A stretch of DNA of 64,000 nucleotides from Notospermus geniculatus (taxonomy: Eukaryota; Nemertea; Pilidiophora; Heteronemertea; Lineidae): assembly GCA_002633025.1 (NCBI GenBank), contig NMRB01000910.1, forward strand, positions 74,439 to 138,438, given 5' to 3'. The stretch's first letter is position 1, and each line of letters opens with the position of its first letter. Under the pieces are notes generated by a model. It saw nothing but the letters and a program-made list of their open reading frames with translations. It did no database searches and was not told where the DNA came from. The translations under genes and the position numbers were made by a program. Shown here piece by piece: positions 21,549-32,608 of the stretch.

Positions 21549-22360
21549 AGCCCGCTTGGCCGCAAGGCCCAGCAGGGCTTAAGCTGTGGTTGGGGTCATT
21601 GAGTGGTGGTCTGTCGTGCGTCAATACGTACGTACGTACGTCCGTAAACTTTTGGTTTGTTAGCGCTCTAGCGCCTTTATTTTTTGAGGAATCTTTTTGA
21701 TCTTTGGTGGGTGTGTATATGGGCCTAAGATCTAGGTCGAGTTCGATTTTGAGCGTGGTTGGATTCCAATTTTGGCCTCCAGGGGGCGTTTTGTGAAAAA
21801 TTTCAAAGGGCTGTATTTTGATAATGGTTCGAACTACTGTGTTGAAACTTTCTACACATTTACCTCTAGGTTATAGCAACATACAGACAAAATTTCGTTG
21901 AAATCTGATTCTCGACTTTGCCACTAGGGGGCCAAAACCAAAATCACTAAAAGTGTTATTTCTCCCTTACCAAGAGATGGATTTTTGTCAAATTTTTATC
22001 ATGGGTATATCTAATGAGGATACATAAGATAACACTTGAGTTTTTGAATTTGACCTACTTTTCAAGGTCACAGGGGTCAAAGTTCTTCTGAAATTACGAA
22101 GTTGGCTCTTTTTGTAATGGTTGCTTTGAAACTTCGTACATATCTACCTCTTGATTACAACAACTCACAAACGAATTTTCGGTGAAATCTTATGCTTGAA
22201 TTTGCACTAGGGGGCCACAACAAGAAAAACATAAACTGCTATTCTCCCTAACAAAGTGATGGATCTTCGTCAAACTTCTATCAAGGGTAAATAGGATACA
22301 TTATAATACTGCTTCCAAGCCAAGCGGGCACAGTGCCATTGGCACTATTTTTATTCTATC
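21549..22360 (+). mobile_element. Tandem-unit repeat element, family C
   Basis: Begins AGCCCGCTTGGC followed by AAGGCCCAGCAGGGCTT hairpin sequence, then a (GTAC)n-GTCC tract. Two units have TTTGCCACTAGGGGGCC at 21918 and its relative at 22202 (about 283-bp period). It ends GCCAAGCGGGC, the inverse of the start, then the hairpin AGTGCCATTGGCACT. One unit contains TGACCTACTTTTCAAGGTCA, also found in family A. Confidence 0.8.
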
Positions 22361-22518
22361 AGACCAGCTGGGCCATCTGGCAGTTTATATCGAGCAGTAC
22401 ACCCCGTGATATTTGGTAGGCGACGCCCTGCCACTGCGTCATACGAATCGTGTCACCCATTGTACTTAAGTTCATTTTAGTGCATTTAAGTGGTGATTCC
22501 GAAGCGTTATTGGTCCTG

Positions 22519-22615
22519 GTAAGCATGGAAGAGGCCATCTTCAGCTACTCATGTTCCATACTCATTATGGGGTCTTTTACTTGTCCTTACAAAGATAGGA
22601 AAGTGTACAAGGCAC
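22519..22615 (-). mobile_element. SINE tail fragment
   Basis: CTACTCATGTT ... GGGGTCTTTTACTTG and CAAAGA match the 3' part of the SINE at 49150-49350 in inverse orientation. The tRNA-like head is absent. Confidence 0.6.
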
Positions 22616-22675
22616 CGAGCATAATGCTGCGCGCTGATGCTGCTTGTTCCACGATGATCGTACACAGTTACGTTT

Positions 22676-22760
22676 TTGTGACCTGACCGTGTTGCGACAC
22701 CTGATGCCGACTGTTCCGTCGTACCGCAGGCAATCGCAGTGTGACCTGACATCCGCATAT
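22676..22760 (-). repeat. Dispersed repeat, inverse match to 46889-46962
   Basis: TTGCGACACCTGATGCCGAC and TGTTCCGTCG here are the complement of CGACGGAACAGTCGGCATCA at 46920. Confidence 0.7.
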
Positions 22761-23737
22761 GCGTCAGGGGACGTAACCGCGTGCTATTGGGGAAAATACC
22801 GATGTCATACCTTGCAACTACGCCATTCCGCAGCCAAACGTAGTACCACCGCCCTGTCCGGACGGCGGAGGTTGTACCTCCAGCCCACTCGTCAACGATC
22901 CCAGAATGTTATTAAATACACCAAAGCTAACATCAAACTGATGATCGCAACCTGTCATTTTCATCTCCTCTGACAATATTTACTCTATCTAGAGTTGCCG
23001 CCTAATTAGGCTACATTTCGTTTCTCGTCTAATCCTTGTCTCTCATTACGAGAATCATGGCCTCCTCTTTCCAGGATTGCCGTCTCGCCTTACCTTAATT
23101 GGACAACGATGTCTAGCTTTCCACACGACACGGTCTCATATCGTCATAATCGTCGCGAATCACCTTATCCCTGTCGCGACGATGAACCCCGGCATACACG
23201 GAAGCCGTCCAGGGTTGTTTTATAATTATCAACAATAACTACATCGTTATTCACGTTAACCGTGCGTCATGAAGTGTACGTTTCTAATCCAAGTAGTTTC
23301 AAACTTGACTTGATGATTGGCAACACACGGCAGAGGTGGAATATTAGGAACTAGTTTATCATTAAACGACGACAACTGCATATTATCGACGTTGGCCATT
23401 ACGTTTCAAGGATTCTTTTTAATTTTAACCAAAATTTTAATCGGAAAAGAACTTGCACAAGTTTTTCCACCAATCATAGTTTAAAAATTGGTTGTCGGCT
23501 ACCAGGCGCAGCGGAAAATGGCACCGCGAGGTTGTTATGTTCAATGCTTGGCCATTTATTACAGGAAGTCGGATCAATCATCTCCTAGTCAAGGACTCCA
23601 GTGAAGGTTGCTGTTTCGTCAAGCAATGCATTTAATCGCCCGTTTCGTCTACTGAGAGCGAATATCGCTGTATTTGGCTGTCAGTGCGCGTATGCTTCTG
23701 TAGCCGTGCATATCAGCGAGATTGGGCGTTTTCAAAT
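22761..23737. other. Unannotated DNA
   Basis: About 1 kb of AT-rich sequence with no recognised gene, RNA or element. Confidence 0.5.
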
Positions 23738-23840
23738 CCGGTGTAACGTTTTTGAGCGTTCCCCATCTGCGAGTGTTCCCCTGCTTCCAGAATAATAGGG
23801 GAACACTGACACACGGAAACACTGAAAAACTTTACACTGG
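23738..23840. mobile_element. Family H MITE, copy 2
   Basis: CCGGTGTAACGTTTTTGAG at the left and TGAAAAACTTTACACTGG at the right pair; GTGTTCCCCT and AGGGGAACAC flank the centre. About 103 bp. Confidence 0.8.
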
Positions 23841-23939
23841 TATGTTTCGGTATCATGTACTGTATTGTATTTTTCCATCAGGGCCAAAACTGAAGCATTA
23901 TTATCGGTAGGGATAAGTTCGGTAGGGATATAAAGAAAC

Positions 23940-24170
23940 CTCAGTCAGTCAGTCCGGCATTCCGTCGGTGCGTCAGTCCGTCCGGGCCTATAACTTTGCA
24001 ACGAAATCGCATTTTGAGTCCATATTTTCAAGGGAAGATGATTAACCACTCAAAGGTGTGTTGTCCACTATCTATACCCATCATGATAGCACCTTTAACA
24101 TTGACTCTGTGACTTTTGGCTCGAATATTCCGCATTCCATTGCTCCACGGCTAGATTGGGTCAGACTTTA
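23940..24170 (+). repeat. Single-unit relative of the tandem-unit families (candidate)
   Basis: (CAGT)n / GTCCGTCC tract followed by CTATAACTTTGCAACG, the same order (triplet or tetramer tract, then ATAACTT-type unit start) seen in family B. Only one unit is visible. Confidence 0.35.
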
Positions 24171-24810
24171 TCGGCGGTTTAGTTTAATGGTAAAATGCGT
24201 TATAACTAACTGCCGATAGGTGCCGGTAGCAGTATCGGACTTCCTGTGCGGCTCTGGTGTCCTTCCGGATCTTATCAGGCGATTTCGTTTTGATGTTGTC
24301 CTACATCTAGTACGGCACAGAACCATCACCTGCTTACGTTGACACACTTTTCTAGAAATGCTCTGCAGGGCATCTATAGATTTCGGTACATTTTTCCTGG
24401 TGCCAGCTTTCAAGACGGTCAAACAGATTGGTAAACGGATTAATATTGCAGGTGCCAGAAACGTTCGATAGTTATTCCTCAAGTGATTTTTTTACATTCA
24501 CATCAACATTTTGAAAACGTACCCTGGCAATTTTCATTTTTATTTTGCAATCCAATTCCGCTAGGCTGATTTCAAATTGTGTTTTAGTTCAGAGAGTTGA
24601 ACAGAGTTGTTAGTTCACACTGCTTCGTTCGTAAAGTTCAATTGTGTCTGGCTCTGGGGCCGATATTCGTGAAGAAACTTTGGCCGATATTTATGAAAAC
24701 TTTAGTCCCTGTGGGATGTTTTCTGTTTGAAATAAACAGATAAACGTTATTCATGATCTGTTAGTCGCTGCGATGTGATCTCGAATAGCCGAGAAAGACG
24801 TTGGGAGGTA
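24171..24810. other. Unannotated DNA
   Basis: No gene or element recognised. Confidence 0.5.
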
Positions 24811-24811
24811 C

Positions 24812-25190
24812 GAGTCGTACCTAAAAAAAGACGTTGTGTGGCGCTGCAGTCTCCGGGCGATCTCGAGTCGTACCTAAGAAAGACGTTGGGCGGCGCTGTA
24901 ATCGTCCGGGCAATCTCGAGTCGCACCTAAGAAAGACGTTGGGCAGCGCTGCAGTGGTCCTGGCGATTTCGAGTCGCACCTAAGAAAGACGTTGGGCAGC
25001 GCTGCAGTGGTCCTGGCGATTTCGAGTCGCACCTAAGAAAGACGTTGGGCGTCGCTGTAGTCGTCCGGGCGACCTCGAGTCGTAGCTAAAAAAGACGTTG
25101 GGCGGCGCTGCAGTCGTCCTGGCTATTTGGAGTCGTAGCTAAGACAGACGTCGGGCGGCGCTGTAGCGCCACCCGACGTCTTACTGAGCT
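24812..25190 (+). repeat. 53-bp tandem repeat, seven units
   Basis: GAGTCG anchors fall exactly 53 bp apart at 24812, 24865, 24918, 24971, 25024, 25077 and 25130. Each unit reads roughly GAGTCGTACCTAAGAAAGAC then GTTGGGCGGCGCTGCAGT. The last unit runs into a hairpin. Confidence 0.95.
25146..25181. repeat. GC-rich hairpin capping the 53-bp array
   Basis: AGACGTCGGGCGGCGCT and AGCGCCACCCGACGTCT pair over 17 bp with one mismatch and a 2-nt loop. The left arm is part of the final repeat unit. Confidence 0.85.
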
Positions 25191-25302
25191 GTGACGCGAA
25201 TTCACACTAGAACGACGAGGTATCATGATTAACAACGACTCTTTATTTTGTAACGTCTAAATTTTTGCGGATATAAGCGCCAATAGTTCTCCTTGACTTG
25301 GG

Positions 25303-25508
25303 ATTAAAGGACCACGGTATTGCCAATTTTTCTCGACAGTCGGCGCCACTCTACAACCCAGGGACTAACTACGTTGTCGGCGAATTGTCGCGATTTACAA
25401 CGTACATTTTGTAATGCGTCTTTTATTTCGTCTTACTGCCGCTAGGAGGCACCCTCTACGTCGCCAGTCAAATAACGCATTTGAGATCCAATACCGTGCT
25501 CCTTTAAT
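25303..25508. mobile_element. 206-bp MITE with ATTAAAGGACCACGGTATTG ends
   Basis: Left ATTAAAGGACCACGGTATTG and right CAATACCGTGCTCCTTTAAT are complementary with one mismatch. Non-coding. Confidence 0.85.
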
Positions 25509-25988
25509 TCAGGCCAAAGCAGTATTACACAGCGTTAGGGCAAATTGTTGACTAATGCAGTCCTGGCACTGTATAATCAATGTCTAAGAAATGTCTAAGC
25601 TAGAAACGCCGTTTCTGAATTCGGCCCAAGATGTCTCATAAATATGACCTCCGGTCTGTTTGTTCTTTCGAAGTGCAATCCGTCCATTAAGAGCCGTCTA
25701 TCCCCTCCGTCAGACAACCCATTCCACGATTGCCACAATGCCGTTTTTCTATTCGATGAGGCGAAAAAAATCCTGCTGACATATATCTGTTTGGAAAAAA
25801 CTGGAGCTGCGGGGCCAATATCATAAGTAGCCTCTCCGTAATGGAGATTGAAGAGTACCACATGCCATAAGAAAAAAGGGTACTTATTTTGCTTGGCTTA
25901 GTTTCAGTGAAGAGGCATCGGCAAAAAAAAACATGAGTGGTCAACATCTTCAAGACAACGCTCATAAAATTTAACATGCCGTTTTATT
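25509..25988. other. Unannotated DNA
   Basis: Overlapping minor frames on both strands, none recognisable. Confidence 0.5.
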
Positions 25989-26314
25989 GTCCCCCGGAGC
26001 CCTCGGAGGGGGACTTGAAAATACCGGCCGTCCGTGCGCCTCTGCCGCTCGGCGCTCGGCGCTCGCCGCTCGCCGCTCGCCGCTCGCCGCTACTAGTCCC
26101 TTCCGCTCTATAACTTAAGAACGACTGAAGATTTTGGATTCATATTTGGTGGAGGGATGTATCATGGGCCAAAGGTGTGTCGCGTGAAAGAATCGGCCAA
26201 ATCCGATTCTCCACTTTGCCACCAGGGGGCCAAAAGCCAAAACACAAAAACTGCGATCACGCCTTTAATACTGAATGGAATTTCACGAAATTTTTATGGT
26301 AGGCTCATCTAGCA
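25989..26314 (+). mobile_element. Tandem-unit repeat element, family B, copy 2 (cut by gap)
   Basis: Starts with the full hairpin GTCCCCC ... GGGGGAC, then repeated CCGCTCG, then unit 1, nearly identical to 13542 onward. The assembly breaks in unit 1. Confidence 0.9.
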
Positions 26315-26962
26315 NNNNNNNNNNNNNNNNNNNNNNNNNNNNNNNNNNNNNNNNNNNNNNNNNNNNNNNNNNNNNNNNNNNNNNNNNNNNNNNNNNNNNN
26401 NNNNNNNNNNNNNNNNNNNNNNNNNNNNNNNNNNNNNNNNNNNNNNNNNNNNNNNNNNNNNNNNNNNNNNNNNNNNNNNNNNNNNNNNNNNNNNNNNNNN
26501 NNNNNNNNNNNNNNNNNNNNNNNNNNNNNNNNNNNNNNNNNNNNNNNNNNNNNNNNNNNNNNNNNNNNNNNNNNNNNNNNNNNNNNNNNNNNNNNNNNNN
26601 NNNNNNNNNNNNNNNNNNNNNNNNNNNNNNNNNNNNNNNNNNNNNNNNNNNNNNNNNNNNNNNNNNNNNNNNNNNNNNNNNNNNNNNNNNNNNNNNNNNN
26701 NNNNNNNNNNNNNNNNNNNNNNNNNNNNNNNNNNNNNNNNNNNNNNNNNNNNNNNNNNNNNNNNNNNNNNNNNNNNNNNNNNNNNNNNNNNNNNNNNNNN
26801 NNNNNNNNNNNNNNNNNNNNNNNNNNNNNNNNNNNNNNNNNNNNNNNNNNNNNNNNNNNNNNNNNNNNNNNNNNNNNNNNNNNNNNNNNNNNNNNNNNNN
26901 NNNNNNNNNNNNNNNNNNNNNNNNNNNNNNNNNNNNNNNNNNNNNNNNNNNNNNNNNNNNNN
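26315..26962. other. Assembly gap (648 N)
   Basis: Run of N inside family B copy 2. The right flank is a long C-run at 26968-26986. Confidence 0.99.
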
Positions 26963-28040
26963 TGCCTCCCCCCCCCCCCCCCCCCCATTGGGGGATGGAA
27001 GATGTGTCGTGTGTCAAAATGAGAGAAAAAAATTCGCGGAGTTTTCAGCTGCACAGTATTTTTACATTTGTACATGTATATACATGTAAATTCATCATTG
27101 TAAATTTTAATTTTTGGCCCAAATTCGTTTTTTCTATCATGATCATCCTCCCACGGCAGGGGTTTTTACCTCGCTTCTCTTCATCCACTCAAACAAACCC
27201 CTGCTGAAATAGAACATCCAGTGAATCTGGTGCGGCTGTTCCATACTCCAGTTGCATTCCCTCTGTTGTCATGGTTTTGGTACTTTCGTGGAAGTTTTGT
27301 ATCCACAAATCACTTATGTCTTTTTAAAATTGACTGAATATTATCCCAGTGGTTCTTCGTGTATATAAATACGATTCTTATTATTTTTGATTGTTTATGT
27401 AAGTCATAATTATTTAGCATTCACACCTTAGAAATGCTGCACTCTGATTGGGCAATGGTTTTCTGACCGCCTCATGCTTGGCTGGGAGACCCAATTTCAG
27501 CAGGGCTTTCTGTGGAGTGCATGAAGAGGAACGAGACCAAAGCCAAACTGTGGGAGGATGAGAAATCAAGCCTGTCATCTCTAGTCTTGAGAGTCCGTTA
27601 ACCACTGCGCCAAAATTTGCATAATTTAAATTCATTGCAGCGACAGTGCAGTGCCGCCACCTATATTTGACGATGTCACCCGCTGTACTTTAGAGTACGT
27701 ATAATTGATGTATGAAAAAAGGGAAATGGGAGTTCATACATTCGGTTCTTGTTCTTAGCTCTATTGATTCCACTAAAAGGCTGTTATATGTAATGGATAT
27801 TGATACGTGGGTATCGATATATGTTGATATAAATAGAGATTAGCCACATTGTTAGCTTTGATCGGTTATTGATCGACTGGTTGAGCCTGGCCGTAGGTGT
27901 GTACAGTCAGTGGCGAAAGAAAATAGCCCATGGTTTTTCGCTTGGAAGGGCACTATTCTCAGGTCATTGAAAGGCTTTTGTGTGACTGCGTCGAATTGCC
28001 TTTTTTCACATCAGTTGTATTAATAAAACGTTTTGCACAT
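26963..28040. other. Unannotated DNA after the gap
   Basis: C-homopolymer, then AT-rich sequence. A minus-strand stretch near 27590-27610 (GGCGCAGTGGTTAAC) resembles a Pol III A-box of a decayed SINE, but no B-box follows. Confidence 0.4.
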
Positions 28041-28512
28041 TAAAGGGAGACTCCATTCATGGTGTAAAATTTTGAATTTTTGAAATATCGTTTAAATACA
28101 TTCAAATTCATTGATATCTGCAACATGTCATACTTTTTAAAATCAGTAAACTCATTATTTTAAATGTTTTTATTGCATCCCAAGGGGACCATTCCGCAGC
28201 ACATGTGATGTCATATGTGCTCAATGAATAATAGGGAAGTTTCGCAAGCGCCCGGTTAGGCCATACGACGACGTTTGTCTATTGTTTGGGTATACCCATA
28301 CAATAGGTAAACGTCGTCGTAGGGCCCAACCGGGGCTTGCGAAACCTCCCTTTTTATGAAGGCACAACGAATAGGCCTAGGCAGTTACAGTATTAGCTCA
28401 TTCACTACGAAGGTCGTCAGCCTATTGACACTTGTGACATCACAACTCATGGCAATAGTCTAGATGGATTGACAAAAAATCAAAAGTTTATAATGAGTGG
28501 AGTGTCCTTTTA
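28041..28512. mobile_element. Family J element (TTAAAGGGAGACTCC ends), copy 1
   Basis: TAAAGGGAGACTCCATTCAT at the left pairs with ATGAGTGGAGTGTCCTTTTA at the right. Inverted paralogue at 57751-58099. A MITE (28234-28350) is nested at a site that is empty in the paralogue. Confidence 0.85.
28234..28350. mobile_element. MITE with GGGAAGTTTCGCAAGC ends, nested
   Basis: GGGAAGTTTCGCAAGCGCC and complementary GGGGCTTGCGAAACCTCCC; almost the whole 117 bp folds back (AAACGTCGTCGT pairing). It shares its terminal motif with families at 7798, 12719 and 45578. Confidence 0.85.
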
Positions 28513-28807
28513 AGTCATTTTTCCCCAGAATATCTGGGCAGAATCTCACTGGCTTGACCTCGTAACTGAACATGACACAGAAACACAGCTCGCTTTCATG
28601 TCAGATTGCACCACTGACTCGCTGTAACTGAGACTATGCATGTATGCCAGACACTTTGGAAAAGACTGTACACATGCATCTTTTTTTAATATTTTCCTGA
28701 TGCAACGTTTCTATCTGATAATTTCTTACGCTTGCTTGAGCCAAATTGGGATGAGTTGATGCTGGAGGCAGCATTTTACAGTAGAAAATGGATTTTTTGC
28801 ATTGGTA

Positions 28808-28997
28808 GAATTTCCTGCCGTTAGAGGCCGCCTGTTAGCGGTCCTAGCACGTCACAAAAATTGACGCCATTGACGTAAGTCATGGCATCCACGTCATTAT
28901 GGATGATGTCATGGCGTGCATTTCTTCTCTGTGATGTCAAATTCCATGACCTTCTAGGACCGTTAACTGGTGGTGACCGCTAACGGCAATAAAATTC
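28808..28997. mobile_element. MITE with GAATTTCCTGCCGTTAG ends
   Basis: Left CTGCCGTTAGAGGCCGCC pairs imperfectly with GGTGACCGCTAACGGCAAT; inner GTTAGCGGTCCT / AGGACCGTTAAC. About 190 bp. Confidence 0.7.
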
Positions 28998-29079
28998 CCC
29001 ATGAAAGCCATGGTCACTATTCATTTTAGGTTATTCTGATCTTTCTGCCATATACCACTTAAAGTTAAAGTTTATAATC

Positions 29080-29340
29080 TGATATCAACAACGGTAGAGG
29101 TGTCATCCGACTTTACACTTTAACCCCAGTCTATCCTGAAACCTTTCAGTAGAACTCAGATGAGCTGCTCATTCAGCGCTACAATCGGAGCATTTCCGAC
29201 CAGTACCCATTTATACACCTGGGTGGAGAGAGGCCACTGAGGCAAAGAGACTTGCCCAGAGTCTCACGCCCAGTGGGATTCGAACCCAGACCCTCTGACC
29301 GCTCGTCGGAGACCCGAACCACTACACCACCGTGGCTCCA
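29080..29340 (-). mobile_element. tRNA-derived SINE
   Basis: On the minus strand: A-box TGGTGTAGTGG (29329-29319), B-box GGTTCGAATCC (29287-29277), then a body with GGGCAAGTCTCTTTGCCTCA and CCACCCAGGTGTATAAATGG, a block I associate with SINE central domains of marine invertebrates (from memory, family not confirmed). Confidence 0.8.
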
Positions 29341-29629
29341 CGCACCAGTTAAGTTGCCCACTTAAGTTGCTTGCTGTCAATATTAATTTTAGCATTTATG
29401 CCAAGGTTATATTAAGTCAATTCTAAATTCATCGACATCTTAAGATATCCTCGTATCCTTTAATACTCCGTCAAGGTCATTAATCGATAAATTACTGCCT
29501 AGTTAGTCACGGCGACTGGTTCCCTTCATTAATTAACCGTGAAATCACTGCTTGCTCTTCTATTAACGTAATGATGGTGTAGAACCAGCCGTGGATATTG
29601 ACGCGCCATGCTCATGTAGAAGACCAAAA

Positions 29630-30035
29630 ATACTGTATAATATGACTTATCCGGCCACCACGGCCAACCTGCGAACTACGCGAATTATTGACTATACACG
29701 ATGCAGGCCAAGTTATGAAAGGCCTAGTCAGGGTTACATGTTCCTTGGAGGAATTATGTTCAATGGAAATCGTCTTACGCCTGGTGAGCATCGTAATGGA
29801 TATCCCGCGGTGACGGTCCGTTTCACTTTTGTCGACTTGTAAATGACATGAATGATGTCAATTAAACCTAGGTCATCTGTGGAATAAAAGTGCGGTCTGC
29901 CGTTGATAAGAAACTCACAAGTGATGTGTAACCCTGACTAGGCCTTTCATAACTTGGCCTGGATCCTGTATAGTCAACAATTCGCGTAGTTCGCAGGTTG
30001 GTCGTGGTGGCCGGATAAGTCATATTATACAGTAT
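29630..30035. mobile_element. Fold-back element with about 115-bp arms
   Basis: ATACTGTATAATATGACTTA through AGTCAGGGTTACAT (29630-29740) is repeated as its complement at 29925-30035. A unique spacer of about 185 bp separates them. Mirror ORFs arise from the arms. Confidence 0.9.
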
Positions 30036-30808
30036 ATCCTGATTTCTAAAACACAAATTTATAGAGGATTCTCTCGAATTCGCAGATCTGCGCACTTCCG
30101 CCGAAATCGCAACCACAACCTCGATCTGAAACTAGCTGACGTGACGCGATCCATGATTCAACAACGATCGACTCTGACACAAACATTTCTTAGTCCTAAC
30201 TCATTTTTTACTCGCATAAGCTTTGTACGTGACGTCATCAGTAAACGTATTTTCTCCTTGATCCCGAAGTTTTTTTGAATTCCACCGGATTTCGATGAAA
30301 CCCAAAATAACCTGAATGGCACGAAGCTTGTTTGGATTGTCTATAAAACAAGGACTCTTCGATCATCATTACATCGGCGGAACGAAGCTTCAATCACGTT
30401 CACTAAGAAGGCGGTAGAACAAAGTTCACCACAATAACTCTTCAAACGAGATAACCTTGATGTTTTTTAAAAACAACATTAAAAAATGAAGTAAAAATTC
30501 AGGCGAGTCCTGAAGAAATGAAGCGAGTCAAAACTCACGTGCAGATTGCAATGTAGTCTTCAGAATCCTATCTGGGCACGTATAAAAGTCGGCGGTTTCC
30601 CTCCCCCATTGTTATCATTGCAAACACAAAGTAACGTAATTAGACCACACGAGGTGTGTTTTGATTGAAGGCAAAAGGCTCTGATTTTCAACTCGAATTT
30701 CATTTACTGTTGAACTGAAACCTTCGTCGATGATTTACCATTGAAGTTGTGCAGGTATCAAAGCATTTTGAGAATTTCAGAGGTTCTTAGCGTTCGATCC
30801 CTTCGGAG
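30036..30808. other. Unannotated DNA with a promoter-like patch
   Basis: No element recognised. Holds the TATA candidate at 30581 and an upstream CACGTG near 30537. Confidence 0.4.
30581..30588 (+). promoter_or_regulatory. TATA-box candidate
   Basis: CACGTATAAAAGTCGGCGG is a textbook TATAAAAG setting, with the E-box CACGTG about 45 bp upstream. No gene was recognised downstream, so this may be chance. Confidence 0.2.
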
Positions 30809-31180
30809 CGTGCGCCTATGGGCGGTATTTTCCGCCAAAAATGAATAATCGCAGAGGGATTATTCGAAGAGGGATATTCGCAGAGGGATGTTCGCAGAAG
30901 GATTCGCAGGGGGATTTGCAGAGGGATGTTCGCAGACCGATGTTCACCCCCAGACCACAAGCCCAATTAGGCTTCTGTTGACAAAATTTTTAGCCGTGCG
31001 GGCGATTTGATTGTTTTTAGGTTAGCCTAATAACCTCGACTATTCCTTATATCCCTCTGCGAAGATCCCTCTTCGTTCGAATAACCCCTCTTCGAAGATC
31101 CCCCTTTGAAGATCCCTCTTCGAATAATCCCTCTGCGATTATCACTTTTTGGCGGAAAATACCGCCCATAAGTATGCGCC
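30809..31180. mobile_element. Fold-back element with inverted short-repeat arrays
   Basis: The outer stem GGGCGGTATTTTCCGCC pairs with GGCGGAAAATACCGCCC. Inside each arm, a GCAGAGGGATTATTCG-type 13-18 bp word is tandemly repeated (30850-30940, and in complement 31050-31135). Confidence 0.85.
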
Positions 31181-31333
31181 CCCTGATTAACTCGGCAAGT
31201 ATCAAAGTGTGTCTGAGCTGTGGATCGGCTTTGAACATGGCTGTTGATCGGTTGAAGTCTGTATGTGGATCGAACTCTCCATCAGCAAGAGAGGGCTATA
31301 GATTATATCATTGAGGCATGATATCTTATATCG

Positions 31334-31381
31334 GTGTAACGTTTTTGAATGTTCCCCATCTGTGCGAGTTCCCCCTTCTAT
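31334..31381. mobile_element. Family H MITE, left-half fragment
   Basis: CGGTGTAACGTTTTTGAATG and GTTCCCCATCTGTG match the left half of 23738-23840, then stop at the next element. Confidence 0.65.
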
Positions 31382-31791
31382 TGTTTAAAACCGTGCTGAA
31401 TCGCCCAAAATGACGGCGGTTTGGCTTGGCACAAGTAGGTGAAAATATGGTGTGGATAAGGTGGTGATGCGGTTGTCAGCAACGTAGACATGTGGTACAA
31501 CTGCGGTCAAACGTGGTGTTAGAAGGGTGTTGTACGGTGTTAACACGGTCATGTACGGTCCATATGCTGTCTAGGCGATATTGCGAGGTGGCCACAAGGT
31601 GTTGGGGCAAAAACACGGTCGCCATTTTTCAGCGGTTTTGAAGGGTTGTGAAAGGTGATAACAAGGTAGCAGGCCGGTAATTCAAAATTTCAAACCTTTT
31701 GAAAATCCTGCGTTCCAAAAACGAGGTGGCGGTCAATGGCGAACACCCTCACGGTGTCTAGGCGGTGTCATTGAGGTTCAGCACGGTTTTG
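31382..31791. mobile_element. Candidate MITE with AAAACCGTGCTGAA ends, GGTG-rich
   Basis: AAAACCGTGCTGAA near the left and TTCAGCACGGTTTT at the right form short TIRs. The plus strand of the interior is strongly enriched in GGTG/CGGT words. Confidence 0.5.
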
Positions 31792-31821
31792 AAGCGCCGT
31801 CAGAACCGCCCTCGTGGTAAC

Positions 31822-32187
31822 TAAAGCCTCGCTTATGTCGCCCTCACGTACAGTCAGAACTAGTTGGCAACTGATAATCGGCGCGTAGTTGGAACTAATC
31901 AGTCACAACTACTGGGTGACATAAGCTCTCGGGCGTCGGCGAGTAACAAGTTGCAAACTACAAATATCCAGATCCTGAAAATCGCACGTGTTCAACTTCA
32001 TCAGCACGTTTTACTTAAAATCAAAAGAAATCTGTGTCGACATAAGCATTCAAAAGACGGCGATAAACTAGTTCCAGGTAGTTGCGACCGATCGGTATTT
32101 TTCGAGTCGGTGGCGACATAAGTTATCAGTTGCAACTTGTTGACGCTATTTCTATCACAGCATTGGGCGACATAAGCGAGGCTTTAG
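31822..32187. mobile_element. MITE with AAAGCCTCGCTTATGTCGCC ends
   Basis: CTAAAGCCTCGCTTATGTCG at the left is the complement of CGACATAAGCGAGGCTTTAG at the right. Inner CAACTG/CAGTTG words. About 366 bp. Confidence 0.85.
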
Positions 32188-32385
32188 ATCATTCAAATAG
32201 ATAGATTTGAACAGTCTTGTCGAGCATGCATTGACACAAGATCATGACGTCTAAACGTCAAAGGTTACGTCGGCCTTCGCGAGATACAAAACCCAACGCA
32301 TAAAAAGTGCTGCACGTTTATTTTTTGAAAGCAGAGTTTCATCGTTCAAACCGACTCAGAGCCCTCGCTACGTTAAGCCTAGGTC

Positions 32386-32608
32386 ACATATCCACTCCGG
32401 GGCCCGTACGGCGACCGTACGGCGAGTAAAAACAGACATTTTGGCCAATTTCTACGGTGCCCAGTTTGATCTAGTTTAATTTCTGCTTATCCATTGAGGC
32501 GATTTCGGCATAATTCAGCTTCGATCTGAGTTTCAGTCTCAAAAATCCACAGCAAGCCGCTGGGTGGGGAAAAATCGTACGGCGCCCGGTGCATTTGTGA
32601 CCTAGGCT
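32386..32608. mobile_element. Harbinger-like MITE, AGCCTAGGTCACA ends
   Basis: AGCCTAGGTCACATATCCAC at the left; TGACCTAGGCT at the right. Flanked by TTA (32383-32385 and 32609-32611), the PIF/Harbinger target-size pattern. Relatives at 54967-55180 and 59382-59640. Confidence 0.8.

Noticed and set aside
24812-25190. CRISPR array
   Set aside because: Units are contiguous 53-bp tandem repeats without variable spacers, in a eukaryotic genome; it is a minisatellite.
26275-27207. Long frames across the second N-gap
   Set aside because: They consist mainly of N plus a C/G homopolymer.
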